In this document: positions 9,219 through 17,590 of the stretch, in pieces | Numbering within the stretch: position 1 is the stretch's first letter | How the letters are laid out: each line of letters begins with the position of its first letter | Origin: Sphingobacterium sp. B16(2022) | GTDB lineage: Bacteria; Bacteroidota; Bacteroidia; Sphingobacteriales; Sphingobacteriaceae | Assembly (NCBI RefSeq): GCF_012030425.1 | Contig: NZ_JAAUVN010000003.1 | Coordinates: forward strand, 806,001 to 870,000 | Length of the DNA stretch: 64,000 nucleotides | Reading direction: 5' to 3' | Program-made: the position numbers and the translations under genes | The notes under the pieces: generated by a model | Told to the model about the DNA's origin: nothing | Seen by the model: only the letters and a program-made list of their open reading frames with translations | Databases searched by the model: none

Positions 9219-10211
9219 TTAAATTAATCCCTTTTCTCTTAATGTTTCTGCAATTTGAATGGTATTAGTTGCGGCACCTTTACGCAAATTATCTGCAACT
9301 ACCCACATATTTAACGTATTTGCTTGTGAATCATCACGACGAATACGGCCGACAAATACTTCATCTCTACCGTGTGCATCTTTTGGCATCGGATATTGCA
9401 AATTAGCTGGATCATCAACGACAATAACACCGCTTTGAGCGGCTAATGCTTCACGAACATCTGCTAAATCAAAATCACGCTCAAACTCAATATTTAATGA
9501 TTCAGAGTGTCCACCCATTACTGGAATACGAACGGTAGTTGCAGTCACTTTAATGGAATCATCACCCATAATCTTATTTGTTTCCAAAATCATTTTCATT
9601 TCCTCTTTTGTATAACCATTTTCTTGGAATACATCAATTTGAGGAATAACATTTAAATCGATCTCGTAAGCATAAGCTTTCTCGCCATCCTTAATACCCG
9701 CACGCTCATTCATCAATTGCTCGACAGCTTTAACCCCTGTACCAGTCACAGACTGATAAGTAGAAACGACAACTCGCTTAATTTTATACTTGTCATGCAA
9801 CGGCTTTAAAGCAACGACCATCTGTATGGTTGAACAGTTTGGATTGGCTATAATTTTATCTTCAGCAGTTAATACATCTCCATTAACTTCCGGAACAACC
9901 AATTTCTTGGTCGGGTCCATACGCCAAGCAGAAGAATTGTCAATAACTGTAATTCCAGCAGCGGCAAATAATGGCGCATACTCTAAAGAAGTACCTCCAC
10001 CAGCAGAGAACAAAGCAACATCAGGTTTTAAAGCAATAGCTTCAGATGGAGTAACCACCTTATACTTCTTTCCCTTAAAATCAATTTCCTTACCCTTACT
10101 ACGCTCTGAAGCTACTGGAATTAATTCTGAAACTGGGAAATTGCGCGCTGCTAACACTGTTAACATCTCAGTACCTACAAGGCCTGTTGCGCCGACTACT
10201 GCGACTTTCAT
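9219..10211 (-). CDS. asd: Aspartate-semialdehyde dehydrogenase
   Basis: A 330-aa enzyme that reduces aspartyl phosphate to aspartate semialdehyde with NADPH, the branch point to lysine/diaminopimelate, threonine and methionine. The N-terminal Rossmann motif is GATGLVG (7-13). The catalytic cysteine is C126 in NPNCST, with Q153 in TYQSVTGTG and the general base H235 in GGHSES. Length is normal for the short Asd type. It stands alone with its own terminator and a long upstream region shared with the divergent threonine dehydrogenase gene. Confidence 0.97.
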   Translation of the reverse strand: MKVAVVGATGLVGTEMLTVLAARNFPVSELIPVASERSKGKEIDFKGKKYKVVTPSEAIALKPDVALFSAGGGTSLEYAPLFAAAGITVIDNSSAWRMDPTKKLVVPEVNGDVLTAEDKIIANPNCSTIQMVVALKPLHDKYKIKRVVVSTYQSVTGTGVKAVEQLMNERAGIKDGEKAYAYEIDLNVIPQIDVFQENGYTKEEMKMILETNKIMGDDSIKVTATTVRIPVMGGHSESLNIEFERDFDLADVREALAAQSGVIVVDDPANLQYPMPKDAHGRDEVFVGRIRRDDSQANTLNMWVVADNLRKGAATNTIQIAETLREKGLI

Positions 10212-10280
10212 CTTGCTACTTTTTCTTTAATTTGTTATAAAATGTATTACGAATGTACAAATGAGAACATTCTTATTTCT

Positions 10281-10288
10281 CAAACTTA
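10281..10288 (-). promoter_or_regulatory. -7 box (TAAGTTTG) upstream of asd
   Basis: Minus-strand TAAGTTTG 69 nt before the asd ATG; no TTG at the -33 distance. Confidence 0.4.
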
Positions 10289-10652
10289 CGAAATTAAGGG
10301 CTAATATTTAATGATTATTGCAAAAAAATAGATTAATCAATAGTAATATCAATAGCCTAATGCTATTTTTAATAAAATATCTTAAAATAATATCCCGCTG
10401 AACTATTCTAAAATTACAACTTTTCATAATAAAATAAATCAACACATGTCACGTTACACAATGCAAAAATAAGCAATCGATTGCTCTCCTAGAAAAGCGT
10501 CATAAATGAAAAATAAACACTAAAAAAAAGAGCTAAAAAAAGCTCAAAAAAAAGCTAAAACGAAACAGCAAATGATCCGAATATCGTGACAGTAAAGACT
10601 TTATGAGACTAAAAAAAGAATATTCGACAGTCATTTCAATGGTTTCAAAGCA

Positions 10653-10682
10653 TTGGTTAGGATAATAAAAATACTATATTTG
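10653..10682 (+). promoter_or_regulatory. Promoter of the threonine dehydrogenase gene, near-leaderless
   Basis: TTG (10653-10655), 19 nt, TATATTTG (10675-10682). The box ends 5 nt before the ATG at 10688, so transcription should begin within a base or two of the start codon. Confidence 0.72.
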
Positions 10683-10687
10683 CATCG

Positions 10688-11638
10688 ATGAAAGAAAGCA
10701 TTATTATAATCGGTGCAAATGGTCAAATCGGAACTGAATTGGCTACAGCTTTAAGAGAAAAATTTGGTATTGAAAATGTCGTTACTTCCGACATTAGAGA
10801 ACCTCAAAATTTAAAGGACGGGGAAATCTTTGAAACCCTTAATGTACTTGACAAAAGTGCAATAGAATCCCTTTTCCAAAAATATAAACCAACACAAGTA
10901 TATTTATTAGCGGCCATGTTATCGGCGACTGGTGAAATATATCCACAAAAAGCTTGGGACCTTAACATGAACGGTCTGCTCAATGTGCTTGATCTTGCAG
11001 TTGAATATAAGGTGTCAAAAATATTTTGGCCGAGCTCAATCGCAGTATTTGGACCTCATTCGCCTAAAACGAATACAGACCAATACTGTGTGATGGATCC
11101 AAATACCATTTATGGAATCAGCAAACTTGCCGGCGAACGACTAGTTGAATGGTATCAAGAAAACCGTGGATTAGATATCCGTAGCATTCGCTACCCGGGT
11201 ATTATATCATGGAAAGCTGAACCAGGAGGAGGTACAACAGATTATGCTGTTCATATTTTCTATGACGCACTGAAGAAAGGAACGTATGAGTGTTTCTTAT
11301 CTGAAGATACAGCACTACCGATGTTATATATGGACGATGCTATCCGCGGTACTTTACAGTTGATGGATGCACCAAAAGAAAGTTTAACGATTCGCTCAAG
11401 CTATAATTTAACAGGTGTAAGTTTTACGCCAAAAGAACTAGCTGAAGAAATTAAAAAAATTCTTCCTAATTTTACAATCACTTACTCGGAGAATGATCCT
11501 AGACAAGCCATTGCAGATTCTTGGCCAGCTAGTATTGAGGACTCTCCAGCAAGAGCAGATTGGAACTGGAAGCCTGCTTTTGATTTAGCAAAGCTTACTG
11601 TCGAAATGATAGAGAATCTTAAAACAAACAAAATATAA
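10688..11638 (+). CDS. tdh: SDR-type L-threonine 3-dehydrogenase
   Basis: A 316-aa NAD-dependent short-chain dehydrogenase. The nucleotide-binding motif is GANGQIG (9-15); the catalytic set is the SS of FWPSSIAVFG (S116/S117) and YGISK (Y142, K146). RYPGIISW, PGGGTTDYAV and DSWPASIEDSPAR match the cold-adapted Flavobacterium-type threonine dehydrogenase, which belongs to the epimerase-like family and is unrelated to zinc-dependent E. coli Tdh. It oxidises threonine to 2-amino-3-ketobutyrate. The start must be at or next to 10688 because the Rossmann strand follows at once. yebC begins 1 nt after its stop. Confidence 0.9.
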   Translation: MKESIIIIGANGQIGTELATALREKFGIENVVTSDIREPQNLKDGEIFETLNVLDKSAIESLFQKYKPTQVYLLAAMLSATGEIYPQKAWDLNMNGLLNVLDLAVEYKVSKIFWPSSIAVFGPHSPKTNTDQYCVMDPNTIYGISKLAGERLVEWYQENRGLDIRSIRYPGIISWKAEPGGGTTDYAVHIFYDALKKGTYECFLSEDTALPMLYMDDAIRGTLQLMDAPKESLTIRSSYNLTGVSFTPKELAEEIKKILPNFTITYSENDPRQAIADSWPASIEDSPARADWNWKPAFDLAKLTVEMIENLKTNKI

Positions 11639-11639
11639 C

Positions 11640-12365
11640 ATGGGAAGAGCTTTCGAATTTAGAAAGGAACGTAAGTTTAAACGCTGGGCCAAAATGGCAA
11701 TCCAATTTACGCGTTTAGGAAAAGAAATTGCAATTGCGGTGAAGGAAGGTGGTCCTCATCCAGAATCAAATTCTAGATTACGTACAGCGATAAACAATGC
11801 GAAAGCTGTAAATATGCCTAAAGATCGTGTAGAAGCAGCTATCAAAAGAGCTTCTGAAAAAGATTCCAAAGGCTATGAAGAATATGTATATGAAGGATAC
11901 GGCCCTCACGGAGTGCCTATCTTAATTGAAACAGCAACTGACAACACGAATAGAACTGTAGCCAATATACGCAGCTATTTCACCAAAGCTGGTGGAACAT
12001 TGGGTAAAACAGGATCTCTAGACTTTATTTTCAACCGTAAATCTCTTTTTAGATTTCCTGCAACAGAAGATCTGGATGTAGAGGAATTAGAATTAGAACT
12101 CATTGACGGCGGTCTCGAAGAATTGTACGTCGAATCTGATGAAGAGGGAAATGATGTAGTTGTTGTCCAAACTTCATTTGAAGATTTTGGAAATATGCAA
12201 CGTCTACTTGAGGAAAAAGGTATAGCAGTTTCTTCTGCAAAACTAGAACGTATTGCTTTATCACATTCTGATATCTCGGAAGAGGATGCTGCAGATGTAC
12301 TAAAACTAATCGACAAAATTGAAGAAGATGATGATGTTCAAGCTGTATACCACAACATGGCTTAA
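11640..12365 (+). CDS. yebC: YebC/PmpR (TACO1) family protein
   Basis: A 241-aa protein with the family hallmarks: MGRAFEFRK start, the lysine/arginine-rich N-terminal domain with WAKMA, and GGPHPESNSRLR, AKAVNMPKDRVEAAIKRA, YEGYGPHGVP and the TDNTNRT motif. Domains 2 and 3 are the acidic C-terminal half. Older annotations call it a transcriptional regulator; members have also been linked to translation of difficult sequences. It is fused to the preceding transcription unit (1-nt gap) and ends in a terminator. The local role is not deducible. Confidence 0.94.
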   Translation: MGRAFEFRKERKFKRWAKMAIQFTRLGKEIAIAVKEGGPHPESNSRLRTAINNAKAVNMPKDRVEAAIKRASEKDSKGYEEYVYEGYGPHGVPILIETATDNTNRTVANIRSYFTKAGGTLGKTGSLDFIFNRKSLFRFPATEDLDVEELELELIDGGLEELYVESDEEGNDVVVVQTSFEDFGNMQRLLEEKGIAVSSAKLERIALSHSDISEEDAADVLKLIDKIEEDDDVQAVYHNMA

Positions 12366-12383
12366 TATTTTTCTGACAACATA

Positions 12384-12412
12384 AAAAAAAGAGCGCTTGT
12401 CGCTCTTTTTTT
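12384..12412 (+). terminator. Intrinsic terminator after yebC
   Basis: A stem with core GAGCG/CGCTC (loop CTTGT) flanked by A and T runs. Confidence 0.85.
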
Positions 12413-12468
12413 ATACCCAAAATTATTCCAAAATAGCACCCAAGCTATTAAAGCTTAATAAAATAGTA

Positions 12469-12476
12469 TACATTTG
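12469..12476 (+). promoter_or_regulatory. -7 box (TACATTTG) of the repeat-protein gene
   Basis: TACATTTG 22 nt before the ATG at 12499; weak -33 region. Confidence 0.5.
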
Positions 12477-12498
12477 TAATAGACTAAATACTTTCAGG

Positions 12499-13776
12499 AT
12501 GACTTTTGAAGAATTTTTCGCTAAAAAAAAGATTGATTTAACTGCTTTAGAAAAAGCGGACAACTCACTTTATGAAGAATTTAAAAAGCACTATGTGGCC
12601 ATGGGAGCAAAAAGTTTTGACCATACCAAGAAATTTTGGTTCAATAGACTCCGAAAAAGTTATCGATTAGAGGAGGTAATAGTTGACAAGAAAGAAATAC
12701 AACAACCTGCTCCAATTGTAAAAGAACAACAAGTTGTTGCGGCTGAAACGGCTACTCCATCTAAAGGTTTTAAACCACGCTTTAAAACAATGGTAAAACC
12801 TGCCATAGTTCCTGCTACTGAAACAGAATTGAAAAATGAGGATGTCGAAAAAACGCAGAATGCTGCCATATCACAAGAAGTAACAGCAAAACCGGCCGGA
12901 TTCAAACCTAGATTTAAGGCCGGAGTAACATCGTCACCTGTATCCGAGCCCGCTTCCGGTACAGAAAACACCGACGATAAAAAAGAACAAGTTGATCTTC
13001 CAGCAGATATTACGACTAAACCTGCTGGATTTAAACCCAGATTTAAGGCCGGTGTAACAAAACCGGTGACTGTAGTAGAACCGACAGATACGGAACAAAA
13101 AGTAGATGCACAGCTTGATCAAACGGATCAACAGAACACACCTGCTGAAACGGCAAACAAACCTGCTGGATTTAAACCCAGATTTAAGGCTGGAGTAACA
13201 AAACCGGCGACTACAGTGAAACCGGCAGATGCGGAACAAAAAGTAGATGCACAGCTTGATCAAACGGATCAACAGAAAACGCCTGCTGAAACAGCAAACA
13301 AACCTGCCGGATTTAAACCCAGATTTAAGGCTGGAGTAATAAAACCGGCGACTACAGTGGAACCGGCAGATGCGGAACAAAAAGTAGATGCACAGCTTGA
13401 TCAAACGGATCAACAGAACACGCCTGCTGAAACAGCAAAAAAGCCTGCTGGATTTAAACCTAGATTTAAGGCTGGAGTAACAAAACCGGCGACTGCAGCA
13501 GAACCTACAGATGCGGAACAAAAAGTAGATGCACAGCTTGATAAAACGGACCAACAGAACACGCCTGCTGAAGCAGCAAACAAACCTGCTGGATTTAAAC
13601 CTAGATTTAAAGCAGGACTAACAAAACAAGCTACTACAGCAGAACCGATAAATACGGAACATAAAACAGAAGAGCAAAAGGATCAAACTGTTAAAGAGGA
13701 TCCCATTGAACCTGCTAGCAAACCGACTGGTTTTAAACCGCGATTAACGCAGATAAAAAATAAAGATAACGGTTAA
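12499..13776 (+). CDS. GFKPRF-repeat protein of unknown function
   Basis: A 425-aa protein I cannot assign. Residues 1-60 look like a small folded domain (MTFEEFFAKKKIDL, then FDHTKKFWFNRLRKSY). The rest lacks hydrophobic segments and is rich in K, T, P, A, Q and E, so it is probably disordered. It carries eight copies of a basic-aromatic motif, GFKPRFK or close variants, seven preceded by K-P-(A/T) or S-K. The linkers are acidic (such as EQKVDAQLDQTDQQ), giving alternating charge blocks. No signal peptide, so cytoplasmic. I start at 12499 because the promoter lies at 12469-12476, inside the upstream frame extension. Neighbours (yebC, DeoR-type regulator) give no clue. Confidence 0.8.
   Translation: MTFEEFFAKKKIDLTALEKADNSLYEEFKKHYVAMGAKSFDHTKKFWFNRLRKSYRLEEVIVDKKEIQQPAPIVKEQQVVAAETATPSKGFKPRFKTMVKPAIVPATETELKNEDVEKTQNAAISQEVTAKPAGFKPRFKAGVTSSPVSEPASGTENTDDKKEQVDLPADITTKPAGFKPRFKAGVTKPVTVVEPTDTEQKVDAQLDQTDQQNTPAETANKPAGFKPRFKAGVTKPATTVKPADAEQKVDAQLDQTDQQKTPAETANKPAGFKPRFKAGVIKPATTVEPADAEQKVDAQLDQTDQQNTPAETAKKPAGFKPRFKAGVTKPATAAEPTDAEQKVDAQLDKTDQQNTPAEAANKPAGFKPRFKAGLTKQATTAEPINTEHKTEEQKDQTVKEDPIEPASKPTGFKPRLTQIKNKDNG
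13021..13584 (+). repeat. Four exact-length 141-bp tandem repeats inside the repeat-protein gene
   Basis: The unit beginning CCTGCTGGATTTAAACC recurs at 13021, 13162, 13303, 13444 and 13585, always 141 bp (47 codons) apart. Diverged copies lie at 12757, 12892 and 13723 with spacings of 135, 129 and 138 bp. The inner units are nearly identical in DNA, so they are recent duplications prone to copy-number change. Confidence 0.93.
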
Positions 13777-13807
13777 AATACTTTTATTTTTTATACCTTC
13801 ATTTAAT

Positions 13808-13815
13808 TACATTTG
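13808..13815 (+). promoter_or_regulatory. -7 box (TACATTTG) of the DeoR-type gene
   Basis: TACATTTG 35 nt before the ATG at 13851; no good TTG at -33. Confidence 0.45.
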
Positions 13816-13850
13816 TATATAAATTATTTCGACTATATAAACTATCTGTC

Positions 13851-14594
13851 ATGTTAAAAGAGGAAAGACAAGCTTTTATTATACACCAAATAAATCTGCA
13901 CAATAAAGTATTATCTTCAGATTTAAGCATTCAGCTCAATGTTTCTGAAGACACCATACGTCGTGATTTAAATGAATTAGCGGAAAATGGCAAAGTACTA
14001 AAGGTTTACGGTGGAGCCTTATCCAAATCTTTTCAATTTCCTTTTCAAGATGGAAATGTTTATGCGAAAGAAGCTAAAAAGGAAATCGCTAAAAAAGCAA
14101 TTACTTTACTTCAAAATGGCATGACCATTCTTGCTGGGGGAGGTACAACGATGATTGAACTTGCTCGACTAGTACCGGACAGTCTTCAATGTACCATATT
14201 TACAATCAGCCCCCTTGTTGCATTAGAATTAGCTGAAAAACCAAATTTAGAGGTTATTTTAATTGGTGGAAAACTTTCCAGGAATACAAATATCGTATCG
14301 GGATCTCAAGTAACCAATGAGCTCTCTGATATCAAAGTAGATCTTTGTTTATTAGGGACAAACAGTCTTTCCACTCAAGATGGCGTTACAGATTCTGATT
14401 GGGAAGTTGTCCAAATTAAAAAAGCCATGATTAAATGTTCAAGCAAACTAGTTATCTTAAGCATTGCCGAAAAATTAAACTCGGTTCAGAAAATGAAAGT
14501 TGTTCCAATTCATGATGTCAATTACCTTGTAACAGACCTTAATCCAACACACCCGAGCTTAATCGAATTCTCCAATACGATTAATGTATTGTAA
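13851..14594 (+). CDS. DeoR/GlpR family transcriptional regulator
   Basis: A 247-aa sugar-pathway type regulator. The N-terminal winged helix (LSSDLSIQLNVSEDTIRRDLNEL) ends with the family's KVYGGAL motif. The C-terminal DeoRC sensor domain has the phosphosugar-isomerase-like fold signatures GGGTTMIELA and ILIGGKLSRNTNIVSG, and the conserved D in DLCLLGTNS. Such proteins respond to phosphorylated sugars. No sugar catabolic gene is adjacent, so the target is unknown; the flippase gene begins 55 bp downstream with its own promoter. Confidence 0.92.
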   Translation: MLKEERQAFIIHQINLHNKVLSSDLSIQLNVSEDTIRRDLNELAENGKVLKVYGGALSKSFQFPFQDGNVYAKEAKKEIAKKAITLLQNGMTILAGGGTTMIELARLVPDSLQCTIFTISPLVALELAEKPNLEVILIGGKLSRNTNIVSGSQVTNELSDIKVDLCLLGTNSLSTQDGVTDSDWEVVQIKKAMIKCSSKLVILSIAEKLNSVQKMKVVPIHDVNYLVTDLNPTHPSLIEFSNTINVL

Positions 14595-14613
14595 TAATAC
14601 GGTGGGATTCTCA

Positions 14614-14644
14614 TGCAAACCTCTAAAAAATCAGTAGGTTTGCA
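14614..14644. repeat. Perfect 9-bp inverted repeat over the flippase promoter
   Basis: TGCAAACCT (14614-14622) and AGGTTTGCA (14636-14644), 13 nt apart. The right arm covers most of the -7 box. Either an operator or a weak terminator of the DeoR-type gene (no T run follows). Confidence 0.6.
14635..14642 (+). promoter_or_regulatory. -7 box (TAGGTTTG) of the glycan cluster
   Basis: Ends 7 nt before the flippase ATG, so the leader would be ~3-4 nt. The -33 region is poor. Embedded in the inverted repeat 14614-14644. Confidence 0.5.
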
Positions 14645-14649
14645 TCATA

Positions 14650-16002
14650 ATGAAAATACCGGCATTACCAGGATTTAATCCAGAGGCATTCGAAAAATAT
14701 TTCAAAAACACGGGTTGGCTTTTAATGGCCCGTGTAGGATCCCTGTTTATCAAGATGTTGGTCACAACTGTTGCATTACCTTCCTACTTAGGGAGTGCAA
14801 ATTTCGGTACTTACAGTTATCCATTAGTTTTGCTTGCTTTCTTTACAGGCATTTCCACAATGGGTACCGATGGCCTCATCACCCGACAAATCATTCAGCA
14901 TCCTGAAAAGGAAAATGAGCTTTTAGGTTCGGCATTACGCATTCGTATCATAACGGGTTTACTCGTCTTGCCGCTTATTTACATCACTTACTTTTTCATC
15001 GCTCAGTACGCACCAGAAGCCCCAGCTGCTACTTTTAAACAGATTGTACTTGTCTCCTTTATATGCATCATACAGGCCGTTCAGATCATCGATAGCTTCT
15101 TTCAAGCGAAGGTGAAGGGTAAGATGATTATGATCGTACAGGTAGGAGGAAACATTCTTTCTGCTGCTATAAAACTGATATTAATTCTGTTAAAAGCCCC
15201 ATTAGATGCTTTCATCTGGACTTTAGTTATTGATGTTCTTATTTTACAAATCGGATATTTAGCACTCTACCGTAAATTGGGACATCATATTTCCAAATGG
15301 AAATATGATGCCACTACCGCTAAAGAATTGATCAAACAAGGCTGGCCATTAGCCTTCTCTTCTTTGTTTATTACCTTTTACATGAAGATCGACCAATTGA
15401 TGATCGACGCGATATTGGGTAAATCAGCATTAGGAGTTTATACGGTTGTGGTAAATTTTAGCGAAAGTTGGTATTTTATACCTGTTGCTATTTCCACATC
15501 ATTATTTCCCGCCATAATGAATGCCCGAAAAGGGAGTCCTGAGTTATATCAAAAAAGACTAGGAAACTTATATGAGCTTATGGTTTTTGTTAGCGTATCT
15601 GTTGCTTTGGTTGTTACATTTCTCGCCCCTTTTATTTTTAAATATTATAAGCCAGAATATGCACCAGGACTGCATACGCTTCAAGTGCATATTTGGGCAG
15701 GTGTATTTACTTTCTTAGGAACAGCGAGTGCACAATATCTCATTGCTGAGGGACTTACAAAGATCACCTTATACCGAACAGCTTTTGGTGCAATTGTTAA
15801 TGTCGTGCTGAATTATTTCTTCATACCAAAATTTGGAATTATTGGAGCTGCTTATGCAACCCTGATCGCCTATTTTGCTTCGACTTTTTTCCTTCTTTTC
15901 ATTAAAAGGACTCGTCCGAATGCTATTTTAATGATAAAATCCCTCTTCCTGTTGGGGCTTTTATCTACGATAAAAGAAAGATTTTCGAAAATAAATCGTT
16001 AA
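14650..16002 (+). CDS. Wzx-like polysaccharide flippase
   Basis: A 450-aa integral membrane protein with about 12-14 hydrophobic helices and the layout of the MOP/polysaccharide-synthase superfamily: N-terminal NTGWLLMARVGSLF, and the mid-protein signature PLAFSSLFITFYMKIDQLMI, where the lone charged residues in helix 7 are typical. It should flip lipid-linked glycan units across the inner membrane. It heads a run of four glycan genes in the same direction (next ATG 28 bp after the stop). Substrate unknown. Confidence 0.87.
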   Translation: MKIPALPGFNPEAFEKYFKNTGWLLMARVGSLFIKMLVTTVALPSYLGSANFGTYSYPLVLLAFFTGISTMGTDGLITRQIIQHPEKENELLGSALRIRIITGLLVLPLIYITYFFIAQYAPEAPAATFKQIVLVSFICIIQAVQIIDSFFQAKVKGKMIMIVQVGGNILSAAIKLILILLKAPLDAFIWTLVIDVLILQIGYLALYRKLGHHISKWKYDATTAKELIKQGWPLAFSSLFITFYMKIDQLMIDAILGKSALGVYTVVVNFSESWYFIPVAISTSLFPAIMNARKGSPELYQKRLGNLYELMVFVSVSVALVVTFLAPFIFKYYKPEYAPGLHTLQVHIWAGVFTFLGTASAQYLIAEGLTKITLYRTAFGAIVNVVLNYFFIPKFGIIGAAYATLIAYFASTFFLLFIKRTRPNAILMIKSLFLLGLLSTIKERFSKINR

Positions 16003-16030
16003 GTTTATTTCCACTAATAAAATCTAAAAA

Positions 16031-16672
16031 ATGGAAAAAACAGGTAGCTACCAATCATTATTCAATAGCAAATTAATTAAGGGGTTATTATCCTTGGCCT
16101 TTAAGGGATATTTCGTTCAGACAGGCTGGATCAACTCCTATTTAAACAAAGAATCATTAGATCCGAATGGAAATCCAATCCCTTGGCTCACTTACTCCTT
16201 TTTAGATTTTATTGATGGTCGCTTAAATAAAGATTTATTACTTTTTGAATACGGAGCAGGCAATTCAACCTTATTCTATGCAAAACATGTCAAAAAAGTA
16301 ACTGCTGTAGAACATGATAAAAATTGGTTTGAACGTATCAAAAATCAAATGCCTGCCAATGTCGATATTAAGAACATTTCTTTAGAAAATGACGACTATA
16401 TCAACGCAATAAATCAGGAAGACCAGCTTTTTGATATTGTTATTGTTGATGGCAGAAAGCGCGTTGCCTGCTGTAAAAGTGCCATTGAAAAATTGAGCAC
16501 TGGCGGTGTATTGATATTGGACGATTCAGAAAGGGCACACTACCAACCTGCTATTGACTTTCTTTTACAACAAGGATTTAAACATATCCCTTTTTCAGGA
16601 ATAGCAATCGGTGCAATACATAGAAAAGCGACATCTCTATTTTACAAAGAAAATAACTGCTTAGGAATATAA
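16031..16672 (+). CDS. SAM-dependent methyltransferase-like protein
   Basis: A 213-aa class I methyltransferase fold. Motif I is FEYGAGNST (~residues 75-83), followed by the acidic end of strand 2 in VTAVEHDKNW, and motif IV as FDIVIVDGRKR. ILDDSERAHY lies where nucleotidyl/sugar methyltransferases of glycan clusters have their active site. Because it sits between the flippase and two glycosyltransferases, methylation of a sugar is the likely role (inference). The gap to the next gene is 5 bp. Confidence 0.78.
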   Translation: MEKTGSYQSLFNSKLIKGLLSLAFKGYFVQTGWINSYLNKESLDPNGNPIPWLTYSFLDFIDGRLNKDLLLFEYGAGNSTLFYAKHVKKVTAVEHDKNWFERIKNQMPANVDIKNISLENDDYINAINQEDQLFDIVIVDGRKRVACCKSAIEKLSTGGVLILDDSERAHYQPAIDFLLQQGFKHIPFSGIAIGAIHRKATSLFYKENNCLGI

Positions 16673-16677
16673 CCATA

Positions 16678-17589
16678 ATGTCAAAAGCTCCCATTATCTT
16701 ATTCGTTTACAATCGACCAGATCACACTTTACGTACGTTAAAGGCACTGGAAAATAATAATCTGGCTTCCGAGTCTGAATTATTTATTTACGCGGATGCT
16801 GCTAAAAATGAGCAATCAAAGGCTGCAGTAGAACAAGTACGGGAAATTATCAGTAGAAATTGGAGATTTAAAGCTGTAACTCTTACTTTAAGGGAGTCAA
16901 ATTGCGGATTAGCAGCAAATGTCATCGACGGTGTAACTAAAATTGTAAAACAATATGGTCAAGTGATCGTTCTAGAAGATGATTTAGTAACTTCCCCATT
17001 TGCTTTGCAATACTTTAATGATGCTCTAGAACTTTACCGACATCAAGATCAGGTCATGCAGATATCTGGCTATGGTTATCCCGTAAAAGATATTGAAACT
17101 CTACCTGAAACGTTTTTCTTTAGAGTAGCAAATAGTTGGGGCTGGGCAACATGGGATCGCGCTTGGAATCGTTTTAATAGCGATATTAATACCTTAACAG
17201 ATGATTTTACTGCTGAGCAAATTCACCAATTTAGTATAGAGGGCAAAGAGAATTTTTGGAAGCAGGTGAAAGAATTTAAAGCTGGAAAAATCAACTCTTG
17301 GGCTATCCGCTGGTATGCATCTGTTTTTAAAAACAACGGATTAGTGCTCTATCCGCGAAATTCATTGACACAGAATATCGGTAATGATGGATCCGGAACA
17401 CATACAGCAGCAGAGACGACCTATCAAGTTGTACTTGCGAATAAAAAAATAACACAATTTCCGCAAGAAATTCAAGAGCATGCCCAAGCTTATCAATCAA
17501 TTAAGTATTTTTATGCCCATAGAAAAGGTTCGCTTTTACAAAGAGGAATCCGTTTTGCAAAAAAGAAACTCAACGAATTAAAAAAATAA
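16678..17589 (+). CDS. Glycosyltransferase, GT-A fold
   Basis: A 303-aa protein starting with the GT-A strand PIILFVYNRPDHTLRTLKAL. A metal-binding acidic motif, VIVLEDDLVTS, stands at ~105, and an SWGWATWDRAWNRF stretch follows, typical of nucleotide-sugar transferases related to GT2. The C-terminus is basic and amphipathic, suggesting peripheral membrane attachment. The acceptor and sugar are unknown. The next transferase begins 1 nt after its stop. Confidence 0.82.
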   Translation: MSKAPIILFVYNRPDHTLRTLKALENNNLASESELFIYADAAKNEQSKAAVEQVREIISRNWRFKAVTLTLRESNCGLAANVIDGVTKIVKQYGQVIVLEDDLVTSPFALQYFNDALELYRHQDQVMQISGYGYPVKDIETLPETFFFRVANSWGWATWDRAWNRFNSDINTLTDDFTAEQIHQFSIEGKENFWKQVKEFKAGKINSWAIRWYASVFKNNGLVLYPRNSLTQNIGNDGSGTHTAAETTYQVVLANKKITQFPQEIQEHAQAYQSIKYFYAHRKGSLLQRGIRFAKKKLNELKK

Positions 17590-17590
17590 C

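Larger units (their letters stand above)
10212..10687. other. 476-bp divergent intergenic region (asd / threonine dehydrogenase)
   Basis: Very A/T-rich, no gene. It holds a -7 box for each flanking gene and a short A-rich hairpin at 10530-10545. Nothing else recognisable. Confidence 0.6.

Noticed and set aside
12934-13554. 206-aa minus-strand frame with regular repeats
   Set aside because: Mirror image of the GFKPRF repeats; its Arg/Cys/Phe-rich repeats are a by-product of the plus-strand gene.
12757-13740. CRISPR array because of regular repeats
   Set aside because: Repeats are coding, 141 bp apart, and the units are similar along their whole length with no unique spacers.
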